Positions 1 through 9,139 of a stretch of DNA of 48,972 nt are shown piece after piece. Made by a program: the position numbers and the translations under genes. The notes under the pieces were generated by a model. It saw only the letters and a program-made list of their open reading frames with translations, was not told where the DNA came from and made no database searches. Origin of the DNA: Terriglobia bacterium (GTDB taxonomy: Bacteria; Acidobacteriota; Terriglobia; Bryobacterales; Bryobacteraceae); contig JAIQFL010000035.1 of NCBI GenBank assembly GCA_020073365.1, positions 1 to 48,972 of the forward strand, given 5' to 3'. The first letter of the stretch is position 1. Every line of letters begins with the position of its first letter.

Positions 1-131
1 TGATCGCTGCCGGCTTCGAGAGCGGCCACGCGTACGGCAAGGCGATGCGCACCGTCAAGAGCTGCGTCGGCTCGACCTGGTGCCGCTACGGCGTGCAGGA
101 CTCGACCGCGCTCGCGATCCGCGTCGAGCAC
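1..131 (+). CDS. nirB: Fragment of assimilatory nitrite reductase large subunit (NirB-like), cut at both ends
   Basis: Read from base 3, the frame gives a segment containing KSCVGSTWCRYGVQDS, which is the conserved stretch just ahead of the siroheme/4Fe-4S cysteine region in NirB-type nitrite reductases. Similarity stops abruptly after ...AIRVEH at about base 131. The expected continuation is absent, and the DNA beyond reads instead as a minus-strand Tat signal peptide. Nothing else in the window concerns nitrogen metabolism. I see this as a foreign piece joined at the contig end rather than a living gene. Family recognition is from motif memory; the exact breakpoint is uncertain by about 15 bases. 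Confidence 0.7.
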
Positions 132-271
132 GTGGCGGTGTCCGCAACCGGCGCGGCCGGCGCGGCCGGCGCGGAGCGCGCGGGCGTCATCACAAACGGG
201 GCTGCAAGCGCGACCCGGACGCCGGCGGCGGCCAGGGAGTTCTGTTTCAAAAATGTGCGGCGAGATGTCAT
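130..271 (-). CDS. N-terminus of a Tat-exported protein of unknown function (truncated at the junction)
   Basis: An ATG at 271 on the minus strand opens a textbook twin-arginine signal (MTSRRTFLKQNSLAAAG, then a hydrophobic stretch and an Ala/Pro-rich cleavage region). A Shine-Dalgarno-like AAGGA lies about 9 bases upstream, and the start sits 14 bases after the stop of the CE1 esterase, so it looks like the next gene of the same minus-strand operon. The reading frame runs into the nirB-like fragment near base 130 and ends by chance at 86. Only about 45 residues are genuine, so the mature protein cannot be identified. Tat export with a folded cofactor or a secreted oxidoreductase/hydrolase is possible. 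Confidence 0.6.
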
Positions 272-285
272 GGATTTATCCTTAT

Positions 286-1569
286 CTATTTCTTCTTTGC
301 CGGAGGAGCCGCGGCGCGGAACAGCAGCGGTGCGAATTCGTGCAGGCAGCGGCGCCACGTCTGAAATTCGTGCGCGGTGCCGGGCGACTCGAAATACCCG
401 GTGGGGATCCCGGCTTGGTCCAACTGCGCTCTTACCTCTTTGGTGCGGTTGTAGAAGTTGGCTTCCGTGGTGCCCACCCCAAACCACAGCACGCGAACCT
501 TGTCGCGAAACGTTGTGCCCTGCGCGGCTACCGCATCCACTTGTGCCTGAGCCTGCGCCGAGGGCGTGCCGCTGAAGACGCCCAGGTACGAGAACAGATC
601 CAGGTGCGTGGTTCCGATCTGGAAGGTCTGCATGCCTCCCATGGAGAGTCCGGCGAGTGCCCGGCGGTCGCGGTCGGCGATGGTGCGGAAGTTGACGTCG
701 ATTTCCGGGATCGCCTCCTTCACCAGGGATTCTTCGAAGACCGCGAAGCGGTTGGCGGTTGACCCCCGGCCGGCTGCCGCCGGAACGCCCGGCCTGGCGG
801 CGAACCCGTTGTTCATCACGATCAGCATCGGGACGGCCTTCTGTTCGGCGATCAGGTTGTCGAGAATGAACTGGGCTCGGCCGGCGTGTGTCCATTCGGT
901 TTCGTCTTCGCCGGCGCCGTGCTGCAGGTACAGCACCGGATAGCGCACGCGCGGGTTGGCCTCGTAGCCGGGTGGCAGGTAAACGAACATACGCCGCCAC
1001 GACTGCGTCACCTTGGAGAAGAACAGGTGCTGGAGTACGTGCCCGTGCGGGACTTCCTTGAGATCGTAGAAATCTTCGCCCGGCGAGGGTACTTCGATGG
1101 CGGTCTTGATGCCGTTGCTGTAGAACGCTTCGCTGCCGGGGTCCATCTGGTAAAGCCCGTCCACAATCATGCCGTAATATTGCAGGCCGGGGCCGGGATA
1201 CGGGATCACCAGGTTCCAGGTCCCGTCGGCAAGCTTTTCCATGTCGTAGAGTTTGTTCGTGGCCCCGATGCGCACCTGAATCTTTTGCGCGGTAGGGGCT
1301 TTGAACTGAGACCACACACGCCCGTCCTGGTGAATTTTCGGAAACTCGGCCAGGCGATGGGTGGTCGCGGCGCGCTGGAACTCGGCGGCATCGGGCGGTT
1401 GGGCCCAGGCGGCAACGAGGGCGAGAGCAGAGAGGAGCAGCGCCGGAAGAGTCAGGCGGCCGCATGTACGCGCTTTCAGGAGGATTCCGGAGAGTGTATC
1501 TCCTTTCGGAAAGCGATTCAACGAGGCCGCCGCCGCTCCTCCATGTCGTGCCCCTACTCCAGCACGCAC
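286..1569 (-). CDS. Secreted CE1-family esterase with N-terminal E-set domain (feruloyl/acetyl-xylan esterase-like)
   Basis: An alpha/beta-hydrolase of the esterase D / enterochelin-esterase type (CE1-like). After a signal peptide (hydrophobic LTLPALLLSALALVAAWA) an immunoglobulin-like E-set domain (about 70-160) precedes the hydrolase domain. The nucleophile elbow GLSMGG places Ser309, and the C-terminal GTAHEFQTWRR supplies the histidine. This architecture removes feruloyl or acetyl groups from arabinoxylan; the exact acyl group cannot be told from sequence. The longest frame starts at GTG 1569, overlapping the GH10 stop by 16 bases. No ATG lies between there and the signal peptide, although AAAGGAGAT occurs at about 1500, so the true start is unclear (possibly a rare codon). 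The C-terminus ends in a lysine run. It follows GH10 in a likely operon. Confidence 0.85.
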   Translation of the reverse strand: MRAGVGARHGGAAAASLNRFPKGDTLSGILLKARTCGRLTLPALLLSALALVAAWAQPPDAAEFQRAATTHRLAEFPKIHQDGRVWSQFKAPTAQKIQVRIGATNKLYDMEKLADGTWNLVIPYPGPGLQYYGMIVDGLYQMDPGSEAFYSNGIKTAIEVPSPGEDFYDLKEVPHGHVLQHLFFSKVTQSWRRMFVYLPPGYEANPRVRYPVLYLQHGAGEDETEWTHAGRAQFILDNLIAEQKAVPMLIVMNNGFAARPGVPAAAGRGSTANRFAVFEESLVKEAIPEIDVNFRTIADRDRRALAGLSMGGMQTFQIGTTHLDLFSYLGVFSGTPSAQAQAQVDAVAAQGTTFRDKVRVLWFGVGTTEANFYNRTKEVRAQLDQAGIPTGYFESPGTAHEFQTWRRCLHEFAPLLFRAAAPPAKKK

Positions 1570-2900
1570 TCCACCTTCGTTCCGTCCTTGGGAAGTGTTA
1601 CCTTCACGATCTTCGACTTCCCACCGGCCTTGGCTTCAATCTCGTACTCGCCCAGGAAACCGCGCGTCGCGAACGTTCCTGCCGCTCCAGTCTTTCCGCT
1701 GGCGTTCGTCCACCACTTCTTGAATACCAGGTCCTGGTAGACTTCGCCATTCGGCTTGGGCGACCAGTCGCGCCGCAGCATGGCGCCCCTCGGTCTCCAG
1801 TGCGAGCCCTCCCAGAATCCCCACATGACAAATGCTTTCACCGAGGGATAGCTGAAAGCGGCCGTCATGAAGTCGCGAGTGTAATCCGCCTGCGTGACTT
1901 CGTCGGCAGTGTCGATATCGAACTCGGTGATCTCCAGTTCCTTTCCGAATGCCGCGTAACGGTCGAGCCTCTTGAACAGTTCGACCATCGGCGTAAGCCG
2001 GGCAGGGAAGTGGCTCTGAAGCCCGATGCCGTCCACCGGCGCACCCTGGTCGATCAGGTACTTGATCGTCTCTGCGTAATCGTCCTGGTGCGGCTTGTCC
2101 TCGCCTTCCAGAATGTTGAAGTCGTTGATGTACAGCTTCACCTGAGGATCGCCCGCGCGCGCCGCCCGGAACCAATCCACCATGGCGTGTTTGCCCAGGA
2201 TGTCCATGAAATCGTGATTGGTGAAAGTCTCGTTGATCACGTCCCAGTCCACCAGCTTGCCGCGAAACGCGGAGGTGGTCTCCGTGATGTGGTCCGTAAT
2301 CACCTTCGCCAGCGCGGCCGGGTTGTCCTTGGCATCCACGGCGGCCTTCACATTGGTGTTGCGCCAGGAGGGCCACACCAGGTTATGACCGCGGACTTGC
2401 ACTCCGCTCTCGCGCAGCCAGTCCACCGCCCCCATCGTGGCCGGCCGGGAGTCTTCGACGGCCCACTGCGGCCACTTCATCTCGTTCTCCATGACGGAGA
2501 AATTGAACAGCTCCGTGACCTGCTGCTTGTACCTGGCCAGGTCTTCCGCGCTCCAGCGGCGTCCCGCGAGCGATGCTCCGGGGACGGCAGTGCCCCAAAG
2601 GAACCCGTGCTTCTTCATCCGCACCGAGACTTCCGCGTTTCGCACCGGCTTGCCGGCCGCGTCCTTCACTACCACCGTGAGATCGCCCTTGCGGTTCTTT
2701 TCAATTCGCTGCTCTGCGGCCTTGCGCCACGCGGCAGTCGGTTCGCTGCCGCCATAGCCGAGCTTGGTGAACGGCAGGTCGGCCACTTTCTTGGTGGTGC
2801 CGTAATTCATCAACTCGATGCCGCCGATCTCCACCGTCTGCGCGCGCAACCCGAGCGTGAAGGCGACTTCGCCCTCTCCCTGGTTGTAAGCTCGCGTCAA
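1554..2900 (-). CDS. GH10 endo-beta-1,4-xylanase lacking its N-terminal part
   Basis: The catalytic domain of a GH10 xylanase is clear. Acid/base Glu224 sits in DVINET and nucleophile Glu326 in EITEFDID, with the expected barrel motifs in between (WPSWRN, LYINDFN, GIGLQSHF). Ahead of it are the end of a carbohydrate-binding beta-sandwich (EVAFTLGLRAQTVEIGGIEL), a helical linker (WRKAAEQRIEKNRKGD) and a small beta domain. There is no signal peptide, although the family in such bacteria is exported, and the binding domain is cut in half. The open frame has only a TTG at 2900, overlapping the TGA of the GH3 gene (TTGA). I read this as the 3' part of a longer gene joined to a truncated GH3 gene, by deletion or assembly collapse at a repetitive GC tract. 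Confidence 0.85.
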   Translation of the reverse strand: MTRAYNQGEGEVAFTLGLRAQTVEIGGIELMNYGTTKKVADLPFTKLGYGGSEPTAAWRKAAEQRIEKNRKGDLTVVVKDAAGKPVRNAEVSVRMKKHGFLWGTAVPGASLAGRRWSAEDLARYKQQVTELFNFSVMENEMKWPQWAVEDSRPATMGAVDWLRESGVQVRGHNLVWPSWRNTNVKAAVDAKDNPAALAKVITDHITETTSAFRGKLVDWDVINETFTNHDFMDILGKHAMVDWFRAARAGDPQVKLYINDFNILEGEDKPHQDDYAETIKYLIDQGAPVDGIGLQSHFPARLTPMVELFKRLDRYAAFGKELEITEFDIDTADEVTQADYTRDFMTAAFSYPSVKAFVMWGFWEGSHWRPRGAMLRRDWSPKPNGEVYQDLVFKKWWTNASGKTGAAGTFATRGFLGEYEIEAKAGGKSKIVKVTLPKDGTKVECVLE

Positions 2901-4725
2901 CGCGAGGCGACCCTGGATGCGACATTCCGCAATCTGGGTGGCGGTCGGGGGCCTGGTGCAGGCCCGGGTCCGGACCGGGGCGCTGCTCCCGGTGGACGCG
3001 CGGCGGGCGGTGGCGCGCCTCCCGTCGCCGGTGCTCCCGGTGCTCCCGGTGCTCCCGGTGCTCCTGGTGCTCCCGGCCGGGCGGCCGGCGCGCCCGCAAT
3101 CGAGAGGCTGTACGTGCTGGACTCCTCCGCCTTCAGAAAACCGGTGTACCGCGCCGAGAAATCTCCCTGGCCGACGCCTTCCGGCAAGCGGCTGCCGGGA
3201 CCGAAACCGAACCCCGCACTCCCCAACTGCGCCTCGTTGCGGGTTGCGGCCGGCGAGCCGGAGAGATCCTTAGTCTTGAAATAAACCGCCGTGAGCCCCG
3301 CCTGGTTGTCTTCGGTGTGATAGGCCGACGCGGGAATCGCGATCGGATTGCGCAGGAACCTGGTCCCGGGCGTAAAGGTGACCTCGGCCGATGCGAACTG
3401 CCTGCGAATGCCGTCCAGGGGTGTCACATAATGCGACGAGGTGCCGTTGTAATTACCCTCCAGTGCCGGGATGGAATCGGCCAGCGGTCCGACTACGGCA
3501 ATCTTCTTGACCGACTTCTTGAGTGGCAGAGAGCCGTCGTTCTTCAAAAGGACCATTACCTCGCGCGCGGCTTTACGTGCCAGTTCGCGGTGTGCGGCGC
3601 TGTCGTTTTCCGAGAAGGGAATCTGCGCGTACTTTACCATTTCGGGAGGATCGAACATGCCGAGTTGGAACCGTGCCTTGAACAGCCGCTTCAGATTGAC
3701 ATCGGCTTCCTTCTCACTGATTAAGCCCGTTTGCATCGCCGTGGCATATCCCTGGCTGTCGGCGCCGCAATCCAGATCGGTGCCACGTTTGAGCGATATG
3801 GCGGCCGACTCCGGAAGCGTCGGCACGAACTTGTGGTTGCGATTGATGTCGCCGATGGCGCCGCAATCCGACACCACGTAACCGTTGAACTTCCAGGCGC
3901 CGCGCAGCGTGTCCTGCAGCAGGAACGTATTGGCGCAGGCGGGCTCGCCGTTGATGCGGTTGTAGGCGCACATCACTGAGTCGGCCTTGCCTTCCACGAC
4001 GGTTTGCCGGAAGGCCGGCAGGTAGGTGTCTTCTTCGTCATGCAGCGATACTTTCACGTCGATCGTGTGCCGGGCCGGTTCGGGGCCGCTGTGCACGGCG
4101 TAGTGCTTCGGCGTCGAAATCGTCTTGAAGTACTTCGGGTCATTGCCCTGCAAGCCCCGGACAAAGGCTGTCCCAAGGCGGCAGCTCAGGAAGGGATCCT
4201 CGCCGTAGGTTTCATGCCCCCTCTGCCCCAACGAGGGTCGCGAAAGATGTTGATGTTCGGGGACCAGTAATCGAGGCCCGCCGGGCCGGGACGCACGCCC
4301 ATGCCGCTGCCGGGCAGGTTGGTGCCGGATTGCGCCGCCACCTGTCTGCGCTCATAATCGTGGAATTTGGCGCGCGCCTCGGTGCTGATCACGGTTGCCA
4401 TTTCGAGGATCAACGGTTCATCGAAGGTGGCCGCCAGACCAATGGCTTGCGGAAAGACCGTGGCGATTCCCTGGTTCGCCACGCCGTGGAGCGCTTCGCT
4501 CCACCAGTTGTATGCGGGAACCTGAAGCCGCGGGATGGCCGCGGAGGTACTGCTGAACTGAGAGGCCTTCTCTTCGACCGTCATTCGCGAGACGAGGTCA
4601 TCCACGCGCTGGTCAATCGGGAGCGCCGGATTCAGATAGGCGGGGCGTTCACCCGCGGGCGTTTGCTGGCCCACGAGCGGGCCGGCAGACACGGCCAATA
4701 GAAGGAGAGCAACTTTCTTAGACAT
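2897..4725 (-). pseudogene. GH3 beta-glycosidase (xylosidase/glucosidase type), frameshifted and missing its 3' part
   Basis: Starts at ATG 4725 with a signal peptide (KKVALLLLAVSAGPLVG). The GH3 N-terminal barrel follows: LVSRMTVEEK, ALHGVA, NINIFRDPRWGRG. At about 4216 a run of five G (coding strand) shifts the frame. The next frame resumes exactly with HETYGEDPFL, so two extra bases or one missing base explain it. The nucleophile aspartate is in VVSDCGAIGD. The second GH3 domain begins (LLKNDGSLPL, IAVVGPLAD) and a PA14 insert starts (LTAVYFKTKDLSG), then the protein dissolves into a PGA repeat and stops at 2897. The intact homologue at 25120 is 864 residues, so about a third is missing here (rest of PA14, remaining GH3_C, FnIII-like end). 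A TGCAAGCG-type operator lies upstream at 4903, with a half-site at 4730-4743. Confidence 0.85.
3030..3074. repeat. Five tandem copies of a 9-bp unit (GGTGCTCCC)
   Basis: Units start at 3030, 3039, 3048, 3057 (one T variant) and 3066. On the coding (minus) strand they encode a Gly-Ala-Pro repeat in the broken tail of the GH3 gene, at the junction with GH10. Such repeats can expand, contract, recombine or collapse during assembly. Confidence 0.95.
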
Positions 4726-5253
4726 GGATATCTTTCGCTTGCAGAACTGCGCTGCCGATAGTTCGTGGGGTTGACGGTTTCACCGCCGGCCCGCGATTCG
4801 ACCAGGCGAGAACATTACTGCCCGCCTCCATCGAACCGGATCGTATCGGCCGCCCGCCTGTGCGATCACGTGTCCGCAATTGTAATCGACTGCTGGCCGC
4901 TCTGCAAGCGCCTACAGGGTCTACCAGAAATAGTTGCCAAGCTTCGCTCGGGGGAGCGCCGGGAAACTGCCTTGCTGAAAAATACCTTAAAAAACATTTT
5001 TGAAACGTTTTTCGGAGGCCGCCATTAACGAGATGGAAGGTGAAAACAACGAAACCAGCGAACGACTTCGGAATCGTGTTGTCCGGAAACGCGAATCGGG
5101 TAAGGCCATCCGCGGCAAGACTCAGCGGATCGTAAATTTGCCCGCGATCACCGTATTTCTTAATCCGTCTTTGCACGCACTGGCGCCGCACATCACAGGC
5201 CCGCCCAGGCCCGCCGAGAAATTGCCCGCGATGTCATTCGCATTCGGAACGCT
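4726..5253. other. Intergenic region upstream of GH3, with operator-like sites
   Basis: About 530 bases between the end of the beta-helix gene (5254) and the GH3 start (4725). Reading frames here show no family resemblance. It holds the LacI-type motif at 4903-4916, a half-site TGCAAGCG on the minus strand ending at 4743 just before the GH3 start, and an AT-rich segment (4976-5012) containing the palindromic core AAACGTTT. Most likely the promoter region of the GH3-GH10-CE1 operon. Confidence 0.6.
4903..4916 (+). promoter_or_regulatory. LacI-family-type operator (TGCAAGCGCCTACA)
   Basis: Shares the left half TGCAAGCG and the end TACA with the site at 22544. It lies 178 bases upstream of the minus-strand GH3 start. 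The pattern TGnAAnCGnTTnCA is that of LacI/CcpA-family regulators; here one core T is replaced by C. Confidence 0.5.
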
Positions 5254-7242
5254 TCACGGTTGTCGCGGATCGATCGCCCGCCGCTGGAATCCCTTCTTCA
5301 AATTCGCAAACGGGCCGGGCCACCGAGACTCGCCGGCGGGAGCGCCGAACAGATCGGTATCTATCGAGTGGAACACCGCCACTTTCGGCCAGTCACCGCG
5401 TGGAACCAGGGTCAGCAGTAACTGATCGATATCGAATGTGAGTTCCTCCACCGCGCCCACGGCGCCGTTCTTCTCGAGACCATAGAACTCGCGAAACGCG
5501 GGGACATCGAGCCACTGCGGCGGTTCGGGATTGAGTATCCGCAGATATCCGCCGCCCCTGCCCGCCATGACGTAAATATTCCCATCGCTCTGGTTGTGTT
5601 CGTTGGCGAATCCGATGGCCGCCGTTCCCCACCCATAGAAGATGTTGTTGTAGACCTTGTTTTCCCGCGCCGTTCCTCCGCGCGTGCCAATCAGCCGTTT
5701 CTCCACCGGCACGGAATACACGCCCGCGTTCTGCACGTTCCCAATCAGGTTCTGCGCAACAATCAGCTTGTCCGTTCCGTGGATGAAAATGCCTGATCCG
5801 GCCGAGCCTTCCAGGCCAGTCCCGCTCGGCTCCGAGTTTTTCACACCCCAGATCACGTTGTTATCGACCTGGTGCTGTTCGTGAGTGCCCTCAATGTGGA
5901 TGGCACCGCTGACCGAAATCACATCGGCGATGACGTTGCCGGTCACGCGGTTGTTCGCGGCGGCGACATCGAGCCAGAGTCCCGCGGCATGCCGCATGTG
6001 CAGGATCACATTATTCCGAAGCAACCCGTCGCGCGCGGTGTGCAGCTTGATTCCGCCGGCTTCCCACTCCCGCTCGGCGTCCTGCCAGCCCACCCACTCG
6101 ACGAGGTTCTTCTCGATGACTCCAAACCTGCCCGAGGGGAGTCCTTCAATGCCGCCGATCCCGCAATACCGGATCGTGTTCTTGCGGACGAGGTGAGATC
6201 CGCTGGGTTGCGGCTGCGCCTGCGCCGCCCCACCGCCCAGGCCGTTGCCCACTGCCAGGCAAATAGCGTTCGCCCACTCGAACGTGTTGTCCTCGATGAT
6301 CCAGTGGTTCCCGCCATTGGTGGCGACCATGCCGCTCTGCGGCATGGGGAAGGGATCGGCCCCGTGCTGGAAAGAGATCCCCTTCACCCGAATGTAGCCC
6401 AGCCCGCGCCCGCCTGACGCGAAAACCTGCTCCTGCACCGTCGCCTCGATCACGTGCTTCTCCGGCGGGTCGTCATTCGGCAGGCGGACGTAGATCGTCA
6501 TGCCGCGCTGGTCCACCCAGAACTTCCCGCCGGCGCCGCCGATCTCATCGAACAGCGGATGCCACTGAATGTCTTCATAGTTATTGGTGGATCGAGCCGA
6601 AAGCGCGAACAGCTCGTTATAACCGTCCATCTGTTCGAGCGGCTTCCCATCCACGAAGATCATGCCGCGGCGCCGGAAGTACGGCGCCATGCTGATGACT
6701 TTGTAATTCATCCAGAAACGGTCGCCCGGCACATTCATCATCGCGAATGGGTTATAGACGCCGCGCAGGAAGGGGCCGATATCGATCTGCCAGGCACGCG
6801 CGCCCGAAGGTGCGCCTCCTCGGCCCGCTCCGCGGTCACTGGGCTTCCAACCCGTGTCGAGCACTGCCGATCCCTTGATCACCACCTTCGCCCCCGGCGC
6901 CGCTTCGTAGCTGATCATCTTGTCGGGCCCCGTGCCGCCGCGCGCGGGATTCACCCACTCACGGTAGACGCCCTCGGCGATCACCACGTGCTCGCCCGGT
7001 TGCAGCACCTGGGCGGCCTTGTTGACGGTGCGGAAAGGCCGCTCGCGCGTGCCCGGCCCCTGGTCCTCCGCGTTGGCGGCCTTCCCGTCCACGTAGTATG
7101 TCTTCGAAAAACTGAGAGGCTTTTCCCAGGACTGGACTTCCGTCCCATCCGGCAACCGGCTGCTCGACGCCCGCACGCCCGCGAGCGGAATCAGCGATGC
7201 GCAGACTACCGCGCAAACACGAATCATGGTATCGATTTCCAT
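5254..7242 (-). CDS. Secreted right-handed parallel beta-helix protein
   Basis: Begins with YYVDGKAANAEDQGPGTRERPF followed by VNKAAQVLQPGEHVVIAEGVYRE, the usual opening of DUF1565/pectate-lyase-like beta-helix proteins. The C-terminal half shows beta-helix rungs rich in Asn (VTGNVIADV, VDNNVIWGV, IVAQNLIGNV, ENKVYNNIFYG). ATG 7242 is chosen over upstream ATGs because GGAGG lies 8 bases before it; the product then starts MEIDTMIRVCAVVCASLIPL, a signal peptide. This fold is shared by polysaccharide lyases and glycoside hydrolases acting on pectin or other acidic glycans, but no catalytic motif is diagnostic, so the substrate is unassigned. It lies in the minus-strand run between the carboxylesterase and GH3. 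Intact, about 662 residues. Confidence 0.8.
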   Translation of the reverse strand: MEIDTMIRVCAVVCASLIPLAGVRASSSRLPDGTEVQSWEKPLSFSKTYYVDGKAANAEDQGPGTRERPFRTVNKAAQVLQPGEHVVIAEGVYREWVNPARGGTGPDKMISYEAAPGAKVVIKGSAVLDTGWKPSDRGAGRGGAPSGARAWQIDIGPFLRGVYNPFAMMNVPGDRFWMNYKVISMAPYFRRRGMIFVDGKPLEQMDGYNELFALSARSTNNYEDIQWHPLFDEIGGAGGKFWVDQRGMTIYVRLPNDDPPEKHVIEATVQEQVFASGGRGLGYIRVKGISFQHGADPFPMPQSGMVATNGGNHWIIEDNTFEWANAICLAVGNGLGGGAAQAQPQPSGSHLVRKNTIRYCGIGGIEGLPSGRFGVIEKNLVEWVGWQDAEREWEAGGIKLHTARDGLLRNNVILHMRHAAGLWLDVAAANNRVTGNVIADVISVSGAIHIEGTHEQHQVDNNVIWGVKNSEPSGTGLEGSAGSGIFIHGTDKLIVAQNLIGNVQNAGVYSVPVEKRLIGTRGGTARENKVYNNIFYGWGTAAIGFANEHNQSDGNIYVMAGRGGGYLRILNPEPPQWLDVPAFREFYGLEKNGAVGAVEELTFDIDQLLLTLVPRGDWPKVAVFHSIDTDLFGAPAGESRWPGPFANLKKGFQRRAIDPRQP

Positions 7243-7405
7243 TCGTCCATCCTCCATTTCCCAGGCGTTCAACAGAATTCCCGACGGCGGCAGCCGGGGA
7301 TCAAGCGCTGGCGGCAGGCCCCGCACCGGCTTTCGGGCGGAGCCCATCGTCTGCAGGTCCCCGGAACCCGGGTCGCAAACCTGGAGGTCCGCCCCACGTG
7401 GCTGA

Positions 7406-9139
7406 CTAGCTCTGCGACAGGATCTTCCGCAGGTCGCCTTCGGGGTCGTTGACCATGCGGCACTGGTTGTCCCAAACCATCGCCTCGCACTTCTCGGCAG
7501 TAAACGGTGCCCAGATCAGGCCCGGCTGGCTGGGATTGCCGGTCTTCGCGTGATTCGCCCACGCGGTGGCCATCTTCCGTGCGAGCGCCTGGGCCTCCGG
7601 CGTATTGCCGGTACCCTGTTCGCAGCGCTTGGTGTTATCGAAGCAGAAGGCCAACTCGGCGGTGTGCCATGCGCCGGCGTCTTCCAACATGGGGGATTGC
7701 CAGGTGAACCAATAGGCGTAGACCGGCGCGCCCTTCTGGTTGTACTTGAGGGTGGCCATGCGGGTGACGTTATTGCGGCTGTTGATGCCGTTCACGCCGT
7801 AGGAGAGCAGGCGAACGCTCTTCTTTGGGTACTTCTTCATCATGGCATCGGCCAGAGCCCTGCCCTTGGCCTCTCCCCAAGTGCGGGCGAGGGTGGCGCG
7901 CCACTGCTCCTCGGTGGGACGCGACCCCATGGAGTTGCCCTCTTCGCTGACGCTGCCAATCAAGATCGGGATGTTCTTCGCCGTGTCGGCGATCGCATCG
8001 TTAAAAGACTTAAGCGTGATGATGCGTCCATCGACCGTCGGTCCGGATCCGACGCGCGGCGGGGCCGCCGGTCCGCCAGGGCCGCGGCCCGCGGGCAGAG
8101 GGCCGTTGATTCTCGTGGCGGCGGAATTGGCGGCCGCATTCAGCCTGGTCCACTCCATTTTCTGGAGCGAGGCGATATCATTGGGCCCCAGAGCCAGTTC
8201 CTTCATCACCTGCCGGGCGAACTCGCGGGAAGCATCGGCGCCGGGAGGGTTGCCGCCGCCGCCCGACTGGATCGACGCCCGGTGGATGAGCCCCACCGCC
8301 GACGGCATGCCCAACAGGGTGGTCACTTTGGAGCCGCCTCCCGACTGGCCGTAAATCATGACCCGATCCGGATCGCCGCCGAAGTTGGCGATGTTCTCGT
8401 GAACCCATTTCAGCGAAGCGACGAGATCCATCATGCCGCAGTTCACCGAATCGGCGTAAGCCGGTCCGCCGATCTCGGACAGGTCGAAAAATCCGAGAAT
8501 ATTGAGGCGGTGATTGACGGAGACCTGCACCACGTCGTGATGCCGCGCCATCTGCGCACCTTCGTGCGAAGGCAGTTCGTAGGAAGATCCGAAGCTGAAA
8601 CCGCCGCCGTGGAAGTACACCATAACCGCGCGCTTGCCGGTCAGAGCGGGCGTCCAGACGTTCAGCTTGAGCATATCTTCGCCCTGGTAGCCGTCATCCC
8701 AATCCTGAATGAACGACTGCTCGATCGAACCCCACACGGCCTCGCCTTGGCCCTGCTGCGCCACGGGACGATCCCAGCTATGCAGGTTCTGCGGGCAGTT
8801 CGGCCCGTAAATCAACGCGGGATACTCGCCCTCCCACGGCTTGGGAGGCTTGGTCGGAAGCCACCGGTTCTCGCCGGCGGTCGTCTGGCCGTATGGAATC
8901 CCTTTGAATGTGAGGACGCCGCCATCCACGAAGCCGCGTACCTTTCCGTATTGCGTCTTCGCGACCGCGGAACGAGGCGTCGAGCATGCGGCCGGGACCT
9001 GCTGGTGCACGGCCGTCTTGGTGCTGTCGGAAGCATTCGCGGGTGGAGCCAGCGTGGCCCCTAAGCCCGCTGTCGCCGGCCAGAGCAACGCCTGACGGCG
9101 ATTGAATTTCGTACGATCTTCGGAATTTGAGTTAGACAT
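7406..9139 (-). CDS. Type-B carboxylesterase, Tat-like export signal
   Basis: Carboxylesterase type B (COesterase) fold. The oxyanion region is FHGGGFSFGS, the nucleophile Ser266 lies in IYGQSGGGSK, the acid Glu is in SVSEEGNS and the histidine in AGAWHTAEL. The N-terminus has FNRRQALLWPATAGLGATLA, a twin-arginine-like signal. ATG 9139 is preferred over GTG/ATG codons further out because AAAGGAGA lies just upstream. An insert GRGPGGPAAPPRVGSG (about residue 330) is one of the Gly/Pro/Ala loops seen in many enzymes of this window. It probably hydrolyses small esters released from hemicellulose. First gene of the minus-strand run, divergent from GH51 at 9655. Confidence 0.88.
   Translation of the reverse strand: MSNSNSEDRTKFNRRQALLWPATAGLGATLAPPANASDSTKTAVHQQVPAACSTPRSAVAKTQYGKVRGFVDGGVLTFKGIPYGQTTAGENRWLPTKPPKPWEGEYPALIYGPNCPQNLHSWDRPVAQQGQGEAVWGSIEQSFIQDWDDGYQGEDMLKLNVWTPALTGKRAVMVYFHGGGFSFGSSYELPSHEGAQMARHHDVVQVSVNHRLNILGFFDLSEIGGPAYADSVNCGMMDLVASLKWVHENIANFGGDPDRVMIYGQSGGGSKVTTLLGMPSAVGLIHRASIQSGGGGNPPGADASREFARQVMKELALGPNDIASLQKMEWTRLNAAANSAATRINGPLPAGRGPGGPAAPPRVGSGPTVDGRIITLKSFNDAIADTAKNIPILIGSVSEEGNSMGSRPTEEQWRATLARTWGEAKGRALADAMMKKYPKKSVRLLSYGVNGINSRNNVTRMATLKYNQKGAPVYAYWFTWQSPMLEDAGAWHTAELAFCFDNTKRCEQGTGNTPEAQALARKMATAWANHAKTGNPSQPGLIWAPFTAEKCEAMVWDNQCRMVNDPEGDLRKILSQS

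Noticed and set aside
86..1465. A 459-codon minus-strand frame covering the CE1 gene and the contig start
   Set aside because: Only its last part (from 271) is a true signal peptide; the rest is the CE1 gene in the wrong frame, with Arg/His/Pro-rich shadow composition.
3028..3076. Tandem repeats as a CRISPR array
   Set aside because: The 9-bp units have no spacers and encode a peptide repeat. No CRISPR-like array or cas gene is seen in the window.
1464..3284. A 606-codon plus-strand frame opposite GH10 and GH3
   Set aside because: Antisense shadow of GC-rich coding DNA; no domain resemblance, and the minus-strand genes have catalytic motifs.
4718..5191. A 157-codon minus-strand frame before GH3
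   Set aside because: Overlaps the GH3 start and the operator site, has no recognisable features and no ribosome site; treated as promoter DNA.
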